Shown one piece after another: positions 17,585-26,009 of a DNA stretch of 41,070 bases. The position numbers were made by a program, and so were the translations under genes. Every line of letters begins with the position of its first letter. Within the stretch, counting starts at the first letter, position 1. Source of the stretch: DATKYK01 sp034430255 (GTDB lineage: Bacteria; Chloroflexota; Dehalococcoidia; E44-bin15); contig DAOUEU010000048.1 of assembly GCA_034430255.1 (NCBI GenBank), positions 1-41,070 on the forward strand, read 5' to 3'. The notes beneath the pieces were generated by a model. That model was not told the DNA's origin. It saw only the letters and a list, made by a program, of their open reading frames with translations, and ran no database searches.

Positions 17585-19063
17585 CTATTGCCGACGTGTG
17601 GTTCTCCTCTCAAGGTAGTACCTCTGCACCATCGGTGCTACCCGCAAACCGGAGCTTACTGCCTGGTGTGTGCCGATGAAGGCCCGGCCGCCAGCATCGT
17701 GGCCCACGTAGAAGAGCCCGGATATCGGCGACCTGGCTGAAGGCTTGTTCTTGCCGCAATAGCCTACGGTCACCGCCAGTCCCACTGCCTCGCCCCCCAG
17801 GCCTGGCAATACTGGATCCCTGCTCAGGGTTGCTACCTGAGCAGGGCCAACATATCCTTCCCTTGATTCAATATAGGGGACCGCTTCGGGGAACATCTCC
17901 TCGAATTGCTGGTCCACCTTCTTCTGCAGCATCTTTATTTCTTTGGCCTTCGGGTCGGGCGAGCACCAGGTACCGACCAGTAGCATCTGTTTGCCCGGGG
18001 GCGCCATGTCAGGGTCGAAGTTGGATGGAACTACCCCATAGAGGGATATGACATCGGGGATCTTCCCCATCGACATATGTTCCAGCCGCGCCACGTCCAG
18101 GTAGCTATCCTCGGATGTCCCTAGATACATGCCGTGCTCCAGTACCGGCTTACTGAAAATGTAGCGCTGGCAGGTGAATCCCAGGCTGGGGACAATGTCC
18201 TTCACATAGTTCACGTATCCCCTGTCGAAGTGCTCTTCCCCCACTAGCTTGAGCACCGTAGGTTGGATGCCGGCATTGCTTACCACGATCGGCGCCTTGT
18301 ATACCCGGTCTTTAGTAGCGACGCCGCTGACCCGGCCGTTATCGACGAGGATCCTCTCCACTCTTGCATTGGTCCGTACCTCGCCACCGTTGGATTTGAG
18401 CACATCGACTATATCCTGGACCAGGCGCGCGTAACCGCCCTTGGGGTAGCCCGTTGTGCTGCTCCCGAATATAACCATGATCCTTGCCAGCTCTGACATG
18501 GCAACCAGTTCATAGAGGCCGGTCGCCATGAGGTTGGCGTCTACAGCAAAGAAACCGTAGAGTTGGCGCGGTATATTATCGTGCCGAGCGAGCCATTGCT
18601 GAACGCTCACCTCATCGAGTTCATCCTGTTGCTCAGGGGTCATGAGGGCCATTTCGGCGAGAACCCCCAGCGCCACCTCGCGTTCCTTGGGTTCAAGCTG
18701 CCACGAGTTGAACATGTTCTCGGTGGGGTCCTTTTCCTGCTTCCCCGCCACATTTACCATGGTTACCCACTCCCCCTCTGGGCGTCGATACATCAATGCT
18801 TGCGTTTTCAGCATGATATTGAGCTTTGACTCTATTCCAAGCTGCCTGAAGGCATCCACGAAAGGCCCCAATTCGACAGGTATCCCGTAGGTAGGCCACA
18901 TCTCTCCCTTGAAGCCTTTCACCGAGATGCCCATCTGCTTGCCGCCGACACGATTGTTCTTGTCGAGCACCAGTACCTTGAGCCCTGACCTGGCTAGCAG
19001 CGCACCGCAGACAACACCCCCCAGGCCCGCTCCTACTATGATAACATCGAGTTTTTCTGCCAT
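17585..19063 (-). CDS. CrtI/retinol saturase-like FAD oxidoreductase (tandem copy 2)
   Basis: 492 residues, ATG preceded by AAGGAGG. The Rossmann motif GAGLGG is at 11-16 and the C-terminal FAD-binding stretch is YVGHDAGGRAFIGTHQAVSSG in part. It shares with the upstream neighbour the stretch VVSNAGIQPTVLKLVGEEHF, followed by near-identical residues, so the two genes are tandem paralogs. No signal peptide or transmembrane anchor is obvious. The substrate is unknown; family members act on polyprenyl or retinoid chains. It lies 59 bases after its paralog and 86 bases before the divergent copy, probably in one operon. Confidence 0.83.
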   Translation of the reverse strand: MAEKLDVIIVGAGLGGVVCGALLARSGLKVLVLDKNNRVGGKQMGISVKGFKGEMWPTYGIPVELGPFVDAFRQLGIESKLNIMLKTQALMYRRPEGEWVTMVNVAGKQEKDPTENMFNSWQLEPKEREVALGVLAEMALMTPEQQDELDEVSVQQWLARHDNIPRQLYGFFAVDANLMATGLYELVAMSELARIMVIFGSSTTGYPKGGYARLVQDIVDVLKSNGGEVRTNARVERILVDNGRVSGVATKDRVYKAPIVVSNAGIQPTVLKLVGEEHFDRGYVNYVKDIVPSLGFTCQRYIFSKPVLEHGMYLGTSEDSYLDVARLEHMSMGKIPDVISLYGVVPSNFDPDMAPPGKQMLLVGTWCSPDPKAKEIKMLQKKVDQQFEEMFPEAVPYIESREGYVGPAQVATLSRDPVLPGLGGEAVGLAVTVGYCGKNKPSARSPISGLFYVGHDAGGRAFIGTHQAVSSGLRVAPMVQRYYLERRTTRRQ

Positions 19064-19122
19064 TTTACGCCTCCTTTTTCTCTATTTAACGGTTGGGCAC
19101 ACTTGAGAAGTGCCTAAGCTCG

Positions 19123-20595
19123 CTATCCCGACCTGACGGGATGCGTCTTGAAGTATTGTAAAACCGTTTTGGCTACGTTCAAGCCGGACGCTACCGCCAG
19201 GTTGTTGGCAAAGAAACCGGTACTGCCCGCATCGGCACCGACATAGAAAAGCCCGCTGATGGGGGCCTTTGCCGAGGGTTTGTGCCTGCCGCACTGACCA
19301 ACTATCTGCCCCAGACCGATGCACTCACCACCAGCGCCGGGAATCACTGAGTCCCTGCTGAGAGCAGATATGTGTGCTGAGCCGTAGTACTCTCTCTCCT
19401 CAATGTGCTCGAATACATCGGGCCAGATCCTGGCAACCTCGGCCTCCACCTTGTCCATCCAGGTCTTGGGGTCAACCTCAGGGTCGGCGGGGCATGAGAT
19501 GCCCGTGTGTACGAGTTGCTTGCCAGGTGGAGCCATGCCGGGGAAGAGTGAATTGGTCGAGATGAAAACGTATATTTGTTCCGGCATCTTACCCGATATC
19601 TCCTTTGTTATGTGGTCCGTAGTGGATACGGTATTATCGGAGAAATAGACGTAAACGGGGTATTCCATTACTGGCTTGCTCAGGATGTATCTGGCCCCGG
19701 CGAAGCCGAGACTGGGTACTAGATCCCTCACGTAGTTCATATAGCTCCTGTCGAAATGCTCCTCTCCCACCAGCTTCAGCACCGTCGGCTGTATGCCCGC
19801 ATTGCTCACAACTATGGGTGCGTAGAAGTCACCTTTCTCAGTATGAACGCCGCTCACTCGTCCGTTCTGCACCACTATTCGCTCGACCCTCGTTTCTAAC
19901 CGAACGTCACCGCCGTTTGCCCGGGCTACCCCGGCTATGGCCTCATACATTGCGCCGAGGCCGCCTGCGGGGTAGCACCCGCTTCCCCCGGTGATGAGCT
20001 GCTGGAAGATCTTTACCACCTCGGATGCGCAGCCGACGTCGCCCGGGACTTCTATAGTGCCTTCGCTTTGGAGGGTAGCGATGAAGGAATAAACCGATCT
20101 CGGAATGTTGTAACGGTCGAGGAACTCAAGGGTGGAGACATCGTCCAGGAGGTCCCGGTCTTGGGGAGACATCAGAACAATCTCCCCGAACAGTCGGAGA
20201 ACCTCCTCCATTTCGGTTTCCTTTACACCAAGTAGGCTGAAGAGTTCTTGCTGGTCAGTGGGGTGACCGGGGCCACGCATTATCATGGTCCTTATCTCGC
20301 CCGACGGGGTCTCATAGTGCATTATTCCGAAGGGGTCGGGCTGGATAATCTCCACCTGCTCCTCCAGCCCCAGCGCCTTCAGCGCGGCATGGATTTGAGA
20401 ATCAGCACCGGGACACGGCCAGATCGGGTAGTATTCATAGCGAAACCCCCTTTTGGAAAGGGTCATGGCTTTGCCGCCAACCTGGGAGTTCTTGTCCAGC
20501 ACGAGGGTCTTGAGGCCACGCTTGGCCAGCAGCGCTCCACATGTTACACCCCCGGGCCCTGCCCCGACCACGATCACATCATATTTACCAGCCAT
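19123..20595 (-). CDS. CrtI/retinol saturase-like FAD oxidoreductase (tandem copy 3)
   Basis: 490 residues, ATG preceded by AAAGGAGG. The Rossmann motif GAGPGG is at 11-16, LVLDKNSQVGGKA is the following FAD-contact loop, and YVGADAGSTGFFANNLAVAS is the C-terminal FAD site. The central region is closely similar to copy 2. This is the first gene of the run from 20595 to 11937 (three FAD oxidoreductases, unknown protein, sirtuin, two iron-sulfur proteins). The arrangement suggests a flavoprotein/iron-sulfur redox module, but this is inference. Confidence 0.83.
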   Translation of the reverse strand: MAGKYDVIVVGAGPGGVTCGALLAKRGLKTLVLDKNSQVGGKAMTLSKRGFRYEYYPIWPCPGADSQIHAALKALGLEEQVEIIQPDPFGIMHYETPSGEIRTMIMRGPGHPTDQQELFSLLGVKETEMEEVLRLFGEIVLMSPQDRDLLDDVSTLEFLDRYNIPRSVYSFIATLQSEGTIEVPGDVGCASEVVKIFQQLITGGSGCYPAGGLGAMYEAIAGVARANGGDVRLETRVERIVVQNGRVSGVHTEKGDFYAPIVVSNAGIQPTVLKLVGEEHFDRSYMNYVRDLVPSLGFAGARYILSKPVMEYPVYVYFSDNTVSTTDHITKEISGKMPEQIYVFISTNSLFPGMAPPGKQLVHTGISCPADPEVDPKTWMDKVEAEVARIWPDVFEHIEEREYYGSAHISALSRDSVIPGAGGECIGLGQIVGQCGRHKPSAKAPISGLFYVGADAGSTGFFANNLAVASGLNVAKTVLQYFKTHPVRSG

Positions 20596-20801
20596 CCTAA
20601 TCCTCCTTTGCTGTGGTGTAGCGCTAGCATAAAGACCTGGAGATAAAAAATCAAGGGGGTTTCGGGGATGTTTGCTTCAGTAACAGGGGGCAGCAGTGGC
20701 GGAATATGTTATCGTGCCAACGGTAGTTACAAAATTGCAGCCTGAGTTGGTTATGGCAGGACAGTGCATTTGGCTATATTAGCGCGTATAAATCGTTGTT
20801 G

Positions 20802-21197
20802 TTAGATAATTCCCCAGTCTCTGTAGCCCTGCTGGATAACAGCGAGGTATTCCGGCGAAGGTTTGGTTTCTTCCGATTGTTCGCGCATGATGTAGGTAAC
20901 GACCTCCACCGCGTCACCAAGGTCGGTAAATACGGTTTTAGGCCTTCGTTCGTATTTTGACCCTTCAAACATGTCCAGTTTCGCCAGACAGCCCTCTGAT
21001 ACCTCGTAGACAGCACCGATAACCTTCTCCCCTTTAGAGAGCTTGATGCTGGCGACCCCTCCGCGCCAGTTCCTCGACCAGCCGGTAAATATTAACTGGT
21101 GATTGGGCAGGGTGGCGGTGAACTTTGGCTGGCTCCCGGGGCAGCGTTCCGACATCTGCCCGCGATTTAGATTTGAGGCATACGCAAAGTAATACAC
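20802..21197 (-). CDS. Gamma-glutamylcyclotransferase-like (AIG2/BtrG fold) protein
   Basis: 131 residues with a GTG start. The N-terminus FAYASNLN is the substrate loop of the GGCT fold (usual form YGSNL), and the region VIGAVYEVSEGCLAKLDMFEG matches the conserved core strand and helix. Family members cleave gamma-glutamyl amides to 5-oxoproline, but many bacterial homologs are uncharacterised. It sits about 200 bases from the FAD oxidoreductase gene, with no clear promoter, and marks the end of the dense gene block before the sparse region. Confidence 0.75.
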   Translation of the reverse strand: MYYFAYASNLNRGQMSERCPGSQPKFTATLPNHQLIFTGWSRNWRGGVASIKLSKGEKVIGAVYEVSEGCLAKLDMFEGSKYERRPKTVFTDLGDAVEVVTYIMREQSEETKPSPEYLAVIQQGYRDWGII

Positions 21198-21677
21198 TCT
21201 ATCGACTCGCGCACCGTATAGCTGGCTTCTTGCCGATGCTCCTCATCATTTCTAAACCAGACGCCCATTAGTTGAAATTTTTCTTACAAATGCAAAGCAC
21301 ATGCTACACCGAAGTGTTACAGCACCGCAGGCTACTATTGGATAGACTGGACATTGCTACTGCCTGATACAATTTTACTTGGATCACAATCCCTTATGGT
21401 GATTGACCGGAACTGAACGCACCTTTTAGAGTGAGAAAGGGTTAAATTCTTCGCCATTTAACCTTGGCGTATCGATGCAGACGATTAAATCAGGGCTATC
21501 CGCTGATAATTTGTATCCCCACAACTTAGTTTATAGAACTCTGAAATTATCGCCTGAGCCGTTGAAATTTGATGCGTTTGGAGCGATTCAGGGACGGGGG
21601 CGACACCATAGAATTAGTTAATTCGAGTGGCACCCTAATTGGGGGACGCGGGGACAATCCCGGTAAGCTATCTGTAC
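21198..21677. other. Non-coding stretch, 480 bases
   Basis: I see no gene here. The only clear structure is a perfect 8-bp inverted repeat GGTTAAAT / ATTTAACC at 21440-21463 with an eight-base loop. Short G-rich tracts occur near 21590 and 21650. Together with the tRNA remnant to its right this is the left border of the gene-poor region. Confidence 0.5.
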
Positions 21678-21736
21678 GGTGGCGGGGGTGGGATTCGAAC
21701 CTGCGAAGCCTGTTGGCGGCGGATTGATGGTCTGCT
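21678..21736 (-). pseudogene. 3' fragment of tRNA-Tyr (decayed; possible attachment-site copy)
   Basis: Fifty-nine bases match the intact tRNA-Tyr at 25467-25525 with 7 differences by my hand alignment, six of them transitions. The match runs from the CCA end through the T arm and variable arm to the anticodon stem, then stops sharply. The anticodon triplet is changed and two T-stem pairs are broken, so it cannot be a working tRNA. A truncated tRNA 3' end in the same orientation, downstream of the intact gene, is the usual footprint of a site-specific integration. Confidence 0.85.
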
Positions 21737-22166
21737 CAGATGTTTCTAAATTGCTTAACAAAATGACTGCCTCACAGATAGCGTAGTTATGCAATTTAAG
21801 CAAACCATACATCTCCCCAGTTAAGAAAAAAAGCAACCGCCCTCCCACAAATTGCTCCTGGCGCTAACGGATTACCATTATACCACCTACAGGGGGAAGA
21901 GTGTAGCCAATATGCCTAGTGCAATTGACCTCTTTCCAAAAAAATAGAGGGTAAATAGCACATCGCTGGGAACGATAAACAGGTTTTACAGGCCCTTTTT
22001 GACAAAGGCGATTCCTGCTATAGGGCTAACCCCAATGCCCGGCACAATAAACGACTACATTAACTGATGGGATTTCTCTCCAGGCGGTAAACATGCTGAC
22101 TTCCGAGAGATAAGGGTATTCTATAACTGAACAGGTTATTCAGTCACTAAGCCCTATCCCCCCAAC
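21737..22166. other. Non-coding stretch, 430 bases
   Basis: I find no convincing gene, RNA or repeat here. A minus-strand frame of 76 codons runs from 21848 through the tRNA fragment, but it is a chance frame. Confidence 0.4.
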
Positions 22167-22412
22167 CTAAAAAGCAGGTAAGAATAACAAATCAGTCGGT
22201 CTTAGATTCATTATTATACTGGCTGCTAGTAGTATTATTCCCAGAGCCACTCCCCCATCCCCCACTCCCATGAAAACTCCAGAGTCAATGTTAATATCAT
22301 TTATTTGGCCAGTCAAACTATCAGCTCCTACAAGGCTTGTTGCACCTGCCACAACCAGGAGAACACCGATGACCGTCAGGATGACAAGTAGAATGCGACC
22401 TACTACCCACAT
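22167..22412 (-). CDS. Small two-helix membrane protein, unknown
   Basis: 81 residues. Two hydrophobic helices (about 5-27 and 54-68) flank a short Asp/Asn/Gly-rich loop (INDINIDSGVFMGVGDGG). An AAAGGAA site lies about seven bases before the ATG. I do not recognise the family. The pattern of a small membrane protein with one extracytoplasmic loop is plausible, but a chance frame cannot be excluded. It is the leftmost gene in the interval between the two tRNA-Tyr sequences. Confidence 0.5.
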   Translation of the reverse strand: MWVVGRILLVILTVIGVLLVVAGATSLVGADSLTGQINDINIDSGVFMGVGDGGVALGIILLAASIIMNLRPTDLLFLPAF

Positions 22413-23148
22413 AATTTATTCCTTTGAGCTCCTCGCTGCGATTTCTAAAAGCACCTCTTCCTGCGCCCCACCATCTTTTAGCCCCAACGCAGATGGTGTG
22501 AAGAAAGCGTCCACCAAAGCCTAAAAAACCCTATCAGGGTAAGAAACATACCGACTGCTCTGCCAAGTCACCTAGATAGAACCTGTGAGCTCCAAATATA
22601 TTTAAAAACCACAGAATCCATATAGCTATAGCGAGGGGCCTATACGCCCCGCTTAAAGGTTTTTTGGGTAAAACCGTACGTCACCATACTTCCTGAGACG
22701 ATATTCTTTTGTATGTGAATCCTCAGTCTTGTCCGTATGTGATTGTGGCTATAAGCAGGCAGTGCTGGCGAAGGGCTCATGCCTACGGTAACACAAGATG
22801 CGGCATTTGTCTGTCGGGAAAGGCTGTATTTTTTGTGGGGAAAGTATGTATTTTTTTATGTGGGGAAACCCCTGACAAAATTTTAGTTTTTTGTAGGGAG
22901 GGTTTGAAACATGTCAATGCCGGAGTGCGTGCTGTCAGGCTCAGGGATGCGGGTTGGCTGGATGCGGGCTGGTGGCAGCCTCATAGGTGCAACAGTGGGG
23001 TTGTGGATTCCTATCAAAAGGTGACTGGTATGCTTTTTATAGCTAAGGTGGCATTAAGGTAGGTTGTATGGGGTATAACATGGGGTACGAAAAGAGGGGC
23101 CACCCATTTTCGGTTTTCGGACAGCCCTTCGCAATAAACGTGGTGGAC
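22413..23148. other. Gene-poor stretch, 736 bases
   Basis: A plus-strand frame of 117 codons at 22709-23062 is Cys/Trp/Gly-rich, has no ribosome site and looks accidental. A G+C-rich hairpin with one bulge (about 22630-22653) is followed by a run of six T on the plus strand and could be a terminator. A 32-base degenerate repeat at 22937-22968 recurs at 24361-24391. Confidence 0.45.
22630..22665 (+). terminator. Possible hairpin terminator
   Basis: AGCG and GGGC (22630-22639, with a small bulge) pair with GCCC and CGCT (22646-22653) around a loop of about six bases; TTTTTT follows at 22660-22665. No plus-strand gene is known upstream, so its role is unclear. Confidence 0.4.
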
Positions 23149-23553
23149 CTACATGGAGCGATGCCGGGCGATGCAAACCTGAGCTAGGTATCCAGCTACT
23201 CTTTCCCGTTTCTCAACATCGCCTGCTTGCACGTACCAAATGCAGCTTGGCTCCCCATGCCAGCCATTTTCTGTCGTAGCATCAGCAAGTCCGGAAACAC
23301 CTGCTCGGTCTGCCCATTTCTTATTGGTATCTATAACAAGTGACTGTTTTGCTTTCCTCCATTGAGCAGAGGCAAAATTCCTTGTAGAATAAAACGACCA
23401 TCCAATATCTGTTTTCCATTCATGGAGTATTACCTTGCGATGAACCCTTCTCTCGATTCGATTTGCAATTATTTCGCAGAGTTCATGAGCTTTAGAATGT
23501 TCCCAGAAATACTTCTCGTACTTTAGCAGTACACGACTTATTTCGTCCTCCAA
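23149..23553 (-). CDS. Hypothetical protein
   Basis: 134 residues with a TTG start, supported by a GAGGTG site eight bases upstream and a TTGACA promoter behind it. The protein is soluble and mixed charged, rich in Trp (KTDIGWSFYSTRNFASAQW; ENGWHGEPSCIWYV), with a helical N-terminus. I recognise no family or motif. The coherent composition, start signals and promoter support a real gene. It is one of three neighbouring genes on the same strand with separate promoters inside the putative relic element. Confidence 0.6.
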   Translation of the reverse strand: MEDEISRVLLKYEKYFWEHSKAHELCEIIANRIERRVHRKVILHEWKTDIGWSFYSTRNFASAQWRKAKQSLVIDTNKKWADRAGVSGLADATTENGWHGEPSCIWYVQAGDVEKRERVAGYLAQVCIARHRSM

Positions 23554-23583
23554 TTACCAAACACCTCATATTATGCTGTGGTG

Positions 23584-23613
23584 AGCATACTACTGGGGAG
23601 TATAGGCTGTCAA
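23584..23613 (-). promoter_or_regulatory. Candidate promoter for the 23149-23553 gene
   Basis: Minus strand: TTGACA (23608-23613), an 18-base spacer, TATGCT (23584-23589). The predicted start is about 30 bases before the TTG codon. Confidence 0.5.
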
Positions 23614-23696
23614 TGCCGTGGGTAAAGATATAAGAGGCTACACATACTTGGGTAGCCTCTATGATCCGCTTGTCTGGGCTTCTTATGTCTGACACA

Positions 23697-24239
23697 CTAA
23701 ATTAGGAAATATCTGGGCACCATTTTCATGTAATCCACATACTCTTGGCCGAATCTCTTTATATTCAACTTCTCTTCATTTAGTACACCGAGATGACTGA
23801 AAGCCACATACAAAGCCCAGTAAACCCACAATATGATGTAGATAATTGATTCTGGGTGCCAGCCCATGACAATTACGCCTAGAATACAGATGATACCTGC
23901 TAGGACATGGGAGTTTCTGCTCACTTTATAGATACCCCAATCCACAACGGCTTTCTTCCTCTCAGGGTGCTCTCTCATAGCGATATAGCCTAGGGCAAAG
24001 ACCACTTCCCCAATGACAATAATGGCCAGCCCGATCCAGAAAGCCAGATTAATGCTATATGTGACAAACCACGTTAATACCCATCCTGCAATGAACATTG
24101 TATAGAAAGCTGTCATCCATGGTCTGTTTGGCCCAGGACCAGTCATCCTTTTCGCTCTTATGATTCCAAAAAGAAGCCAACTGACGACAAACCACAATAT
24201 ATTCACAAAGAAAAGCCTAAAATACCACTCAGCTTCCAT
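23697..24239 (-). CDS. Isoprenylcysteine/phospholipid methyltransferase-family membrane protein
   Basis: 180 residues with four to five hydrophobic segments. The C-terminal third carries the family pattern GIYKVSRNSHVLAG, followed by two more hydrophobic stretches and NEEKLNIKRFGQEYVDYMK, matching the SAM-binding end of ICMT/PEMT-type methyltransferases (RHP and E-E motifs; here RNSH stands in for RHP). It would use S-adenosylmethionine at the inner membrane; the acceptor is unknown. An AGAGGA site lies about seven bases before the ATG, and the gene has its own promoter. Confidence 0.78.
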   Translation of the reverse strand: MEAEWYFRLFFVNILWFVVSWLLFGIIRAKRMTGPGPNRPWMTAFYTMFIAGWVLTWFVTYSINLAFWIGLAIIVIGEVVFALGYIAMREHPERKKAVVDWGIYKVSRNSHVLAGIICILGVIVMGWHPESIIYIILWVYWALYVAFSHLGVLNEEKLNIKRFGQEYVDYMKMVPRYFLI

Positions 24240-24303
24240 AACATTGTCCTCTTTAAATTCGCCTGGTTAGGCTCTTTGGGCCGCGATTGTTATTAATAAG
24301 GCA

Positions 24304-24332
24304 ATGATACTCATGGTGTTATAGCCTGTCAA
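24304..24332 (-). promoter_or_regulatory. Candidate sigma-70 promoter for the methyltransferase gene
   Basis: Minus strand: TTGACA (24327-24332), a 17-base spacer, TATCAT (24304-24309). This is a consensus -35 box with a near-consensus -10. The predicted leader is about 58 bases. Confidence 0.65.
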
Positions 24333-24462
24333 TCCCCCCAAAACAGCGGGGCGCAGGAACAGCCTCAGGGGTGCGGTTGGCTTGATGAGGGATAGTTCAC
24401 ATCTGCCAGGCACCAGCGACAGTAGCAGATGTATGGGTGCAGCAACTAGTTATCTGTGTTAA

Positions 24463-24867
24463 TCAGATTGTGTAAATTCTTGCTGATAAATAGATAATAA
24501 GGGCAATACCCAATCCAAGAGTCCAAAGGTTTATAAACAGTTCAAATCTCATTTGATTTAGGGTTGCGACCAGATGATAGAGTCTGTTTTGTATGTTAAA
24601 CGTAATATCCATAAAGGCCAGGAATATCAGAGAACTCGCTGCAAGTAAAGAAAATACTATACCATAGGTTTGTCCTAGTAGCAGTCCAATAGCGCCTACT
24701 AGAGCGCAGGCTGCCATCCAGATATCGGCAGGTGGAAAGGCTCTCTCGAACTTAATATACCAATCCTCTTTGACGGTATGAACGCTTCCTCTAAGGTAGA
24801 AATCAGACCAATAGTAGACTACGCCAATCGCCGTTAAGATTAGTAGCGTGGACATTGTTATTATCAT
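24463..24867 (-). CDS. Hypothetical four-helix membrane protein
   Basis: 134 residues with hydrophobic stretches near 4-20, 50-66, 68-86 and 110-129, separated by a charged loop (VHTVKEDWYIKFERAFPP). GGGAG lies seven bases before the ATG. I do not recognise the family with confidence. It has its own promoter and is the gene nearest the tRNA-Tyr side of the interval. No catalytic motif is visible. Confidence 0.65.
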   Translation of the reverse strand: MIITMSTLLILTAIGVVYYWSDFYLRGSVHTVKEDWYIKFERAFPPADIWMAACALVGAIGLLLGQTYGIVFSLLAASSLIFLAFMDITFNIQNRLYHLVATLNQMRFELFINLWTLGLGIALIIYLSARIYTI

Positions 24868-25465
24868 AGCTAACTCCCTATGCCGCTTTGTATTGAATAT
24901 AATCTTGTCCTGGTAGACCTGTCAATGTATGTTGCATTAGAGAGATAGGAGAAAGTGGAGCCCATATATGTTACAACGATAAAATCGCTCTGTCATCTTT
25001 GAGGATAGCCAGAAGTTCTATGAACTCACATGGGGTTAAGTACTACCGATTTAAAATTATGGGAATGTATGCCCCTCATACGTTCCCATAACAGTGAATA
25101 ATTGCTCGTCCGCATCTAAACGAAGCCACCTCGCTTCCACTACATCACTTCTTCTTTGCCTTCTGGAATCTGAAAGCTGATACTCCCGGAGAACTAGTGA
25201 TAAGGCTCTATCGCATCGGTTCCCCAAGTCTCAGTTATATCGGACTCGGATATGAAATGCTGCGGGTTATCCTTAGATAGAAGCCAGTTTCTTTACCTAT
25301 TGTTGTGCCCGATGAATCATTGTATTAGTTGGAGCTAATATCGTGAACGCACTCCATAATGACGAGAGAAACATAGGATGAGGTGGGGAATGTGGGCTCT
25401 CGTGGAGTTTATGTGGTCGTGGGTGTGAGAGTTGGAGAGAGCAATAGTAAAAGTTCAGCAAAACG
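24868..25465. other. Gene-free stretch, 598 bases, with one promoter
   Basis: Apart from the promoter listed separately I see no gene. The place where an integrase would be expected, next to the tRNA-Tyr 3' end, is empty: no frame of useful length or tyrosine-recombinase motif is present. Confidence 0.5.
24897..24925 (-). promoter_or_regulatory. Candidate sigma-70 promoter for the 24463-24867 gene
   Basis: Minus strand: TTGACA (24920-24925), a 17-base spacer, TTATAT (24897-24902); an 18-base spacer gives TATATT. The predicted leader is about 25 bases. Confidence 0.6.
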
Positions 25466-25551
25466 TGGTGGCGGGGGTAGGATTCGAACCTACGAAGCCT
25501 GTCGGCGGCAGATTTACAGTCTGCTGGTTTTAGCCACTCACCCACCCCGCC
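25466..25551 (-). tRNA. tRNA-Tyr (GTA)
   Basis: A full class II cloverleaf. The acceptor GGCGGGG (25545-25551 complement) pairs with CCCCGCC, the anticodon stem GCAGA/TCTGC encloses GTA (25515-25517 complement), there is a long variable arm, and the T arm is GTAGG-TTCGAAT-CCTAC. The discriminator A and an encoded CCA (25466-25468) follow. It lies 24 bases after tRNA-Thr and probably shares its promoter. Its 3' half is duplicated at 21678-21736. Confidence 0.97.
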
Positions 25552-25575
25552 CTCTATTCGCCATTCACATCATAC

Positions 25576-25647
25576 AGCCCGAGAGCGGATTCGAACCGCT
25601 ACCCTGCCGATTACAAGTCGGCTGCGCTACCGTTGCGCCACTCGGGC
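25576..25647 (-). tRNA. tRNA-Thr (TGT)
   Basis: The acceptor GCCCGAG pairs with CTCGGGC, the anticodon stem GCCGA/TCGGC encloses loop CTTGTAA with anticodon TGT, and the T arm is AGCGG-TTCGAAT-CCGCT. The discriminator is T and CCA is not encoded, unlike in the neighbouring tRNA-Tyr. Confidence 0.96.
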
Positions 25648-25715
25648 ATTCTTTTTAACTTGAGGGGCTATAAAGCAGTGTGCTGAATGTAATGCGATAC
25701 GATCTAGACTAGGTA

Positions 25716-25744
25716 AAGTTATCACCTTTCAATATCGTTGTCAA
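25716..25744 (-). promoter_or_regulatory. Candidate promoter for tRNA-Thr and tRNA-Tyr
   Basis: Minus strand: TTGACA (25739-25744), a 17-base spacer, TAACTT (25716-25721). The predicted start is about 60 bases before the mature tRNA-Thr 5' end. Confidence 0.55.
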
Positions 25745-26009
25745 TACAGGTTTTTCCGCCCCGGTACGCTAGTACTGGCGCTATCGCTAACCTGTTGTCG
25801 GTGTCGTTACCATAAAATACAGCTTTGGACATTTCGAGGTTTACCTTGTAACCCAGGCGTTCGATCTGGTGTACTAATCTTCGGACGGCCAGAGGTAGGG
25901 CTCGTTGGTTAGAGTGGTTACTGCCCTTTTGTTATTCTTACATGATATAGGCCTCGGCCTCGGGGGGACGTGGTATAAAATTTTCCCGCCCGCCCGAATA
26001 TGTTTTTAA

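Noticed and set aside
15939..20595. Carotenoid biosynthesis cluster
   Set aside because: Only CrtI-like proteins are present; no phytoene synthase, cyclase or prenyl transferase is seen, and the superfamily has many other substrates.
21618..21848. Minus-strand frame of 76 codons over the tRNA fragment
   Set aside because: Its central part (GFAGSNPTPATV) is simply translated tRNA-Tyr 3' sequence.
22709..23062. Plus-strand frame of 117 codons
   Set aside because: No ribosome site, unusual Cys/Trp/Gly-rich composition, no recognisable family, and it crosses the degenerate repeat and T-rich tracts.
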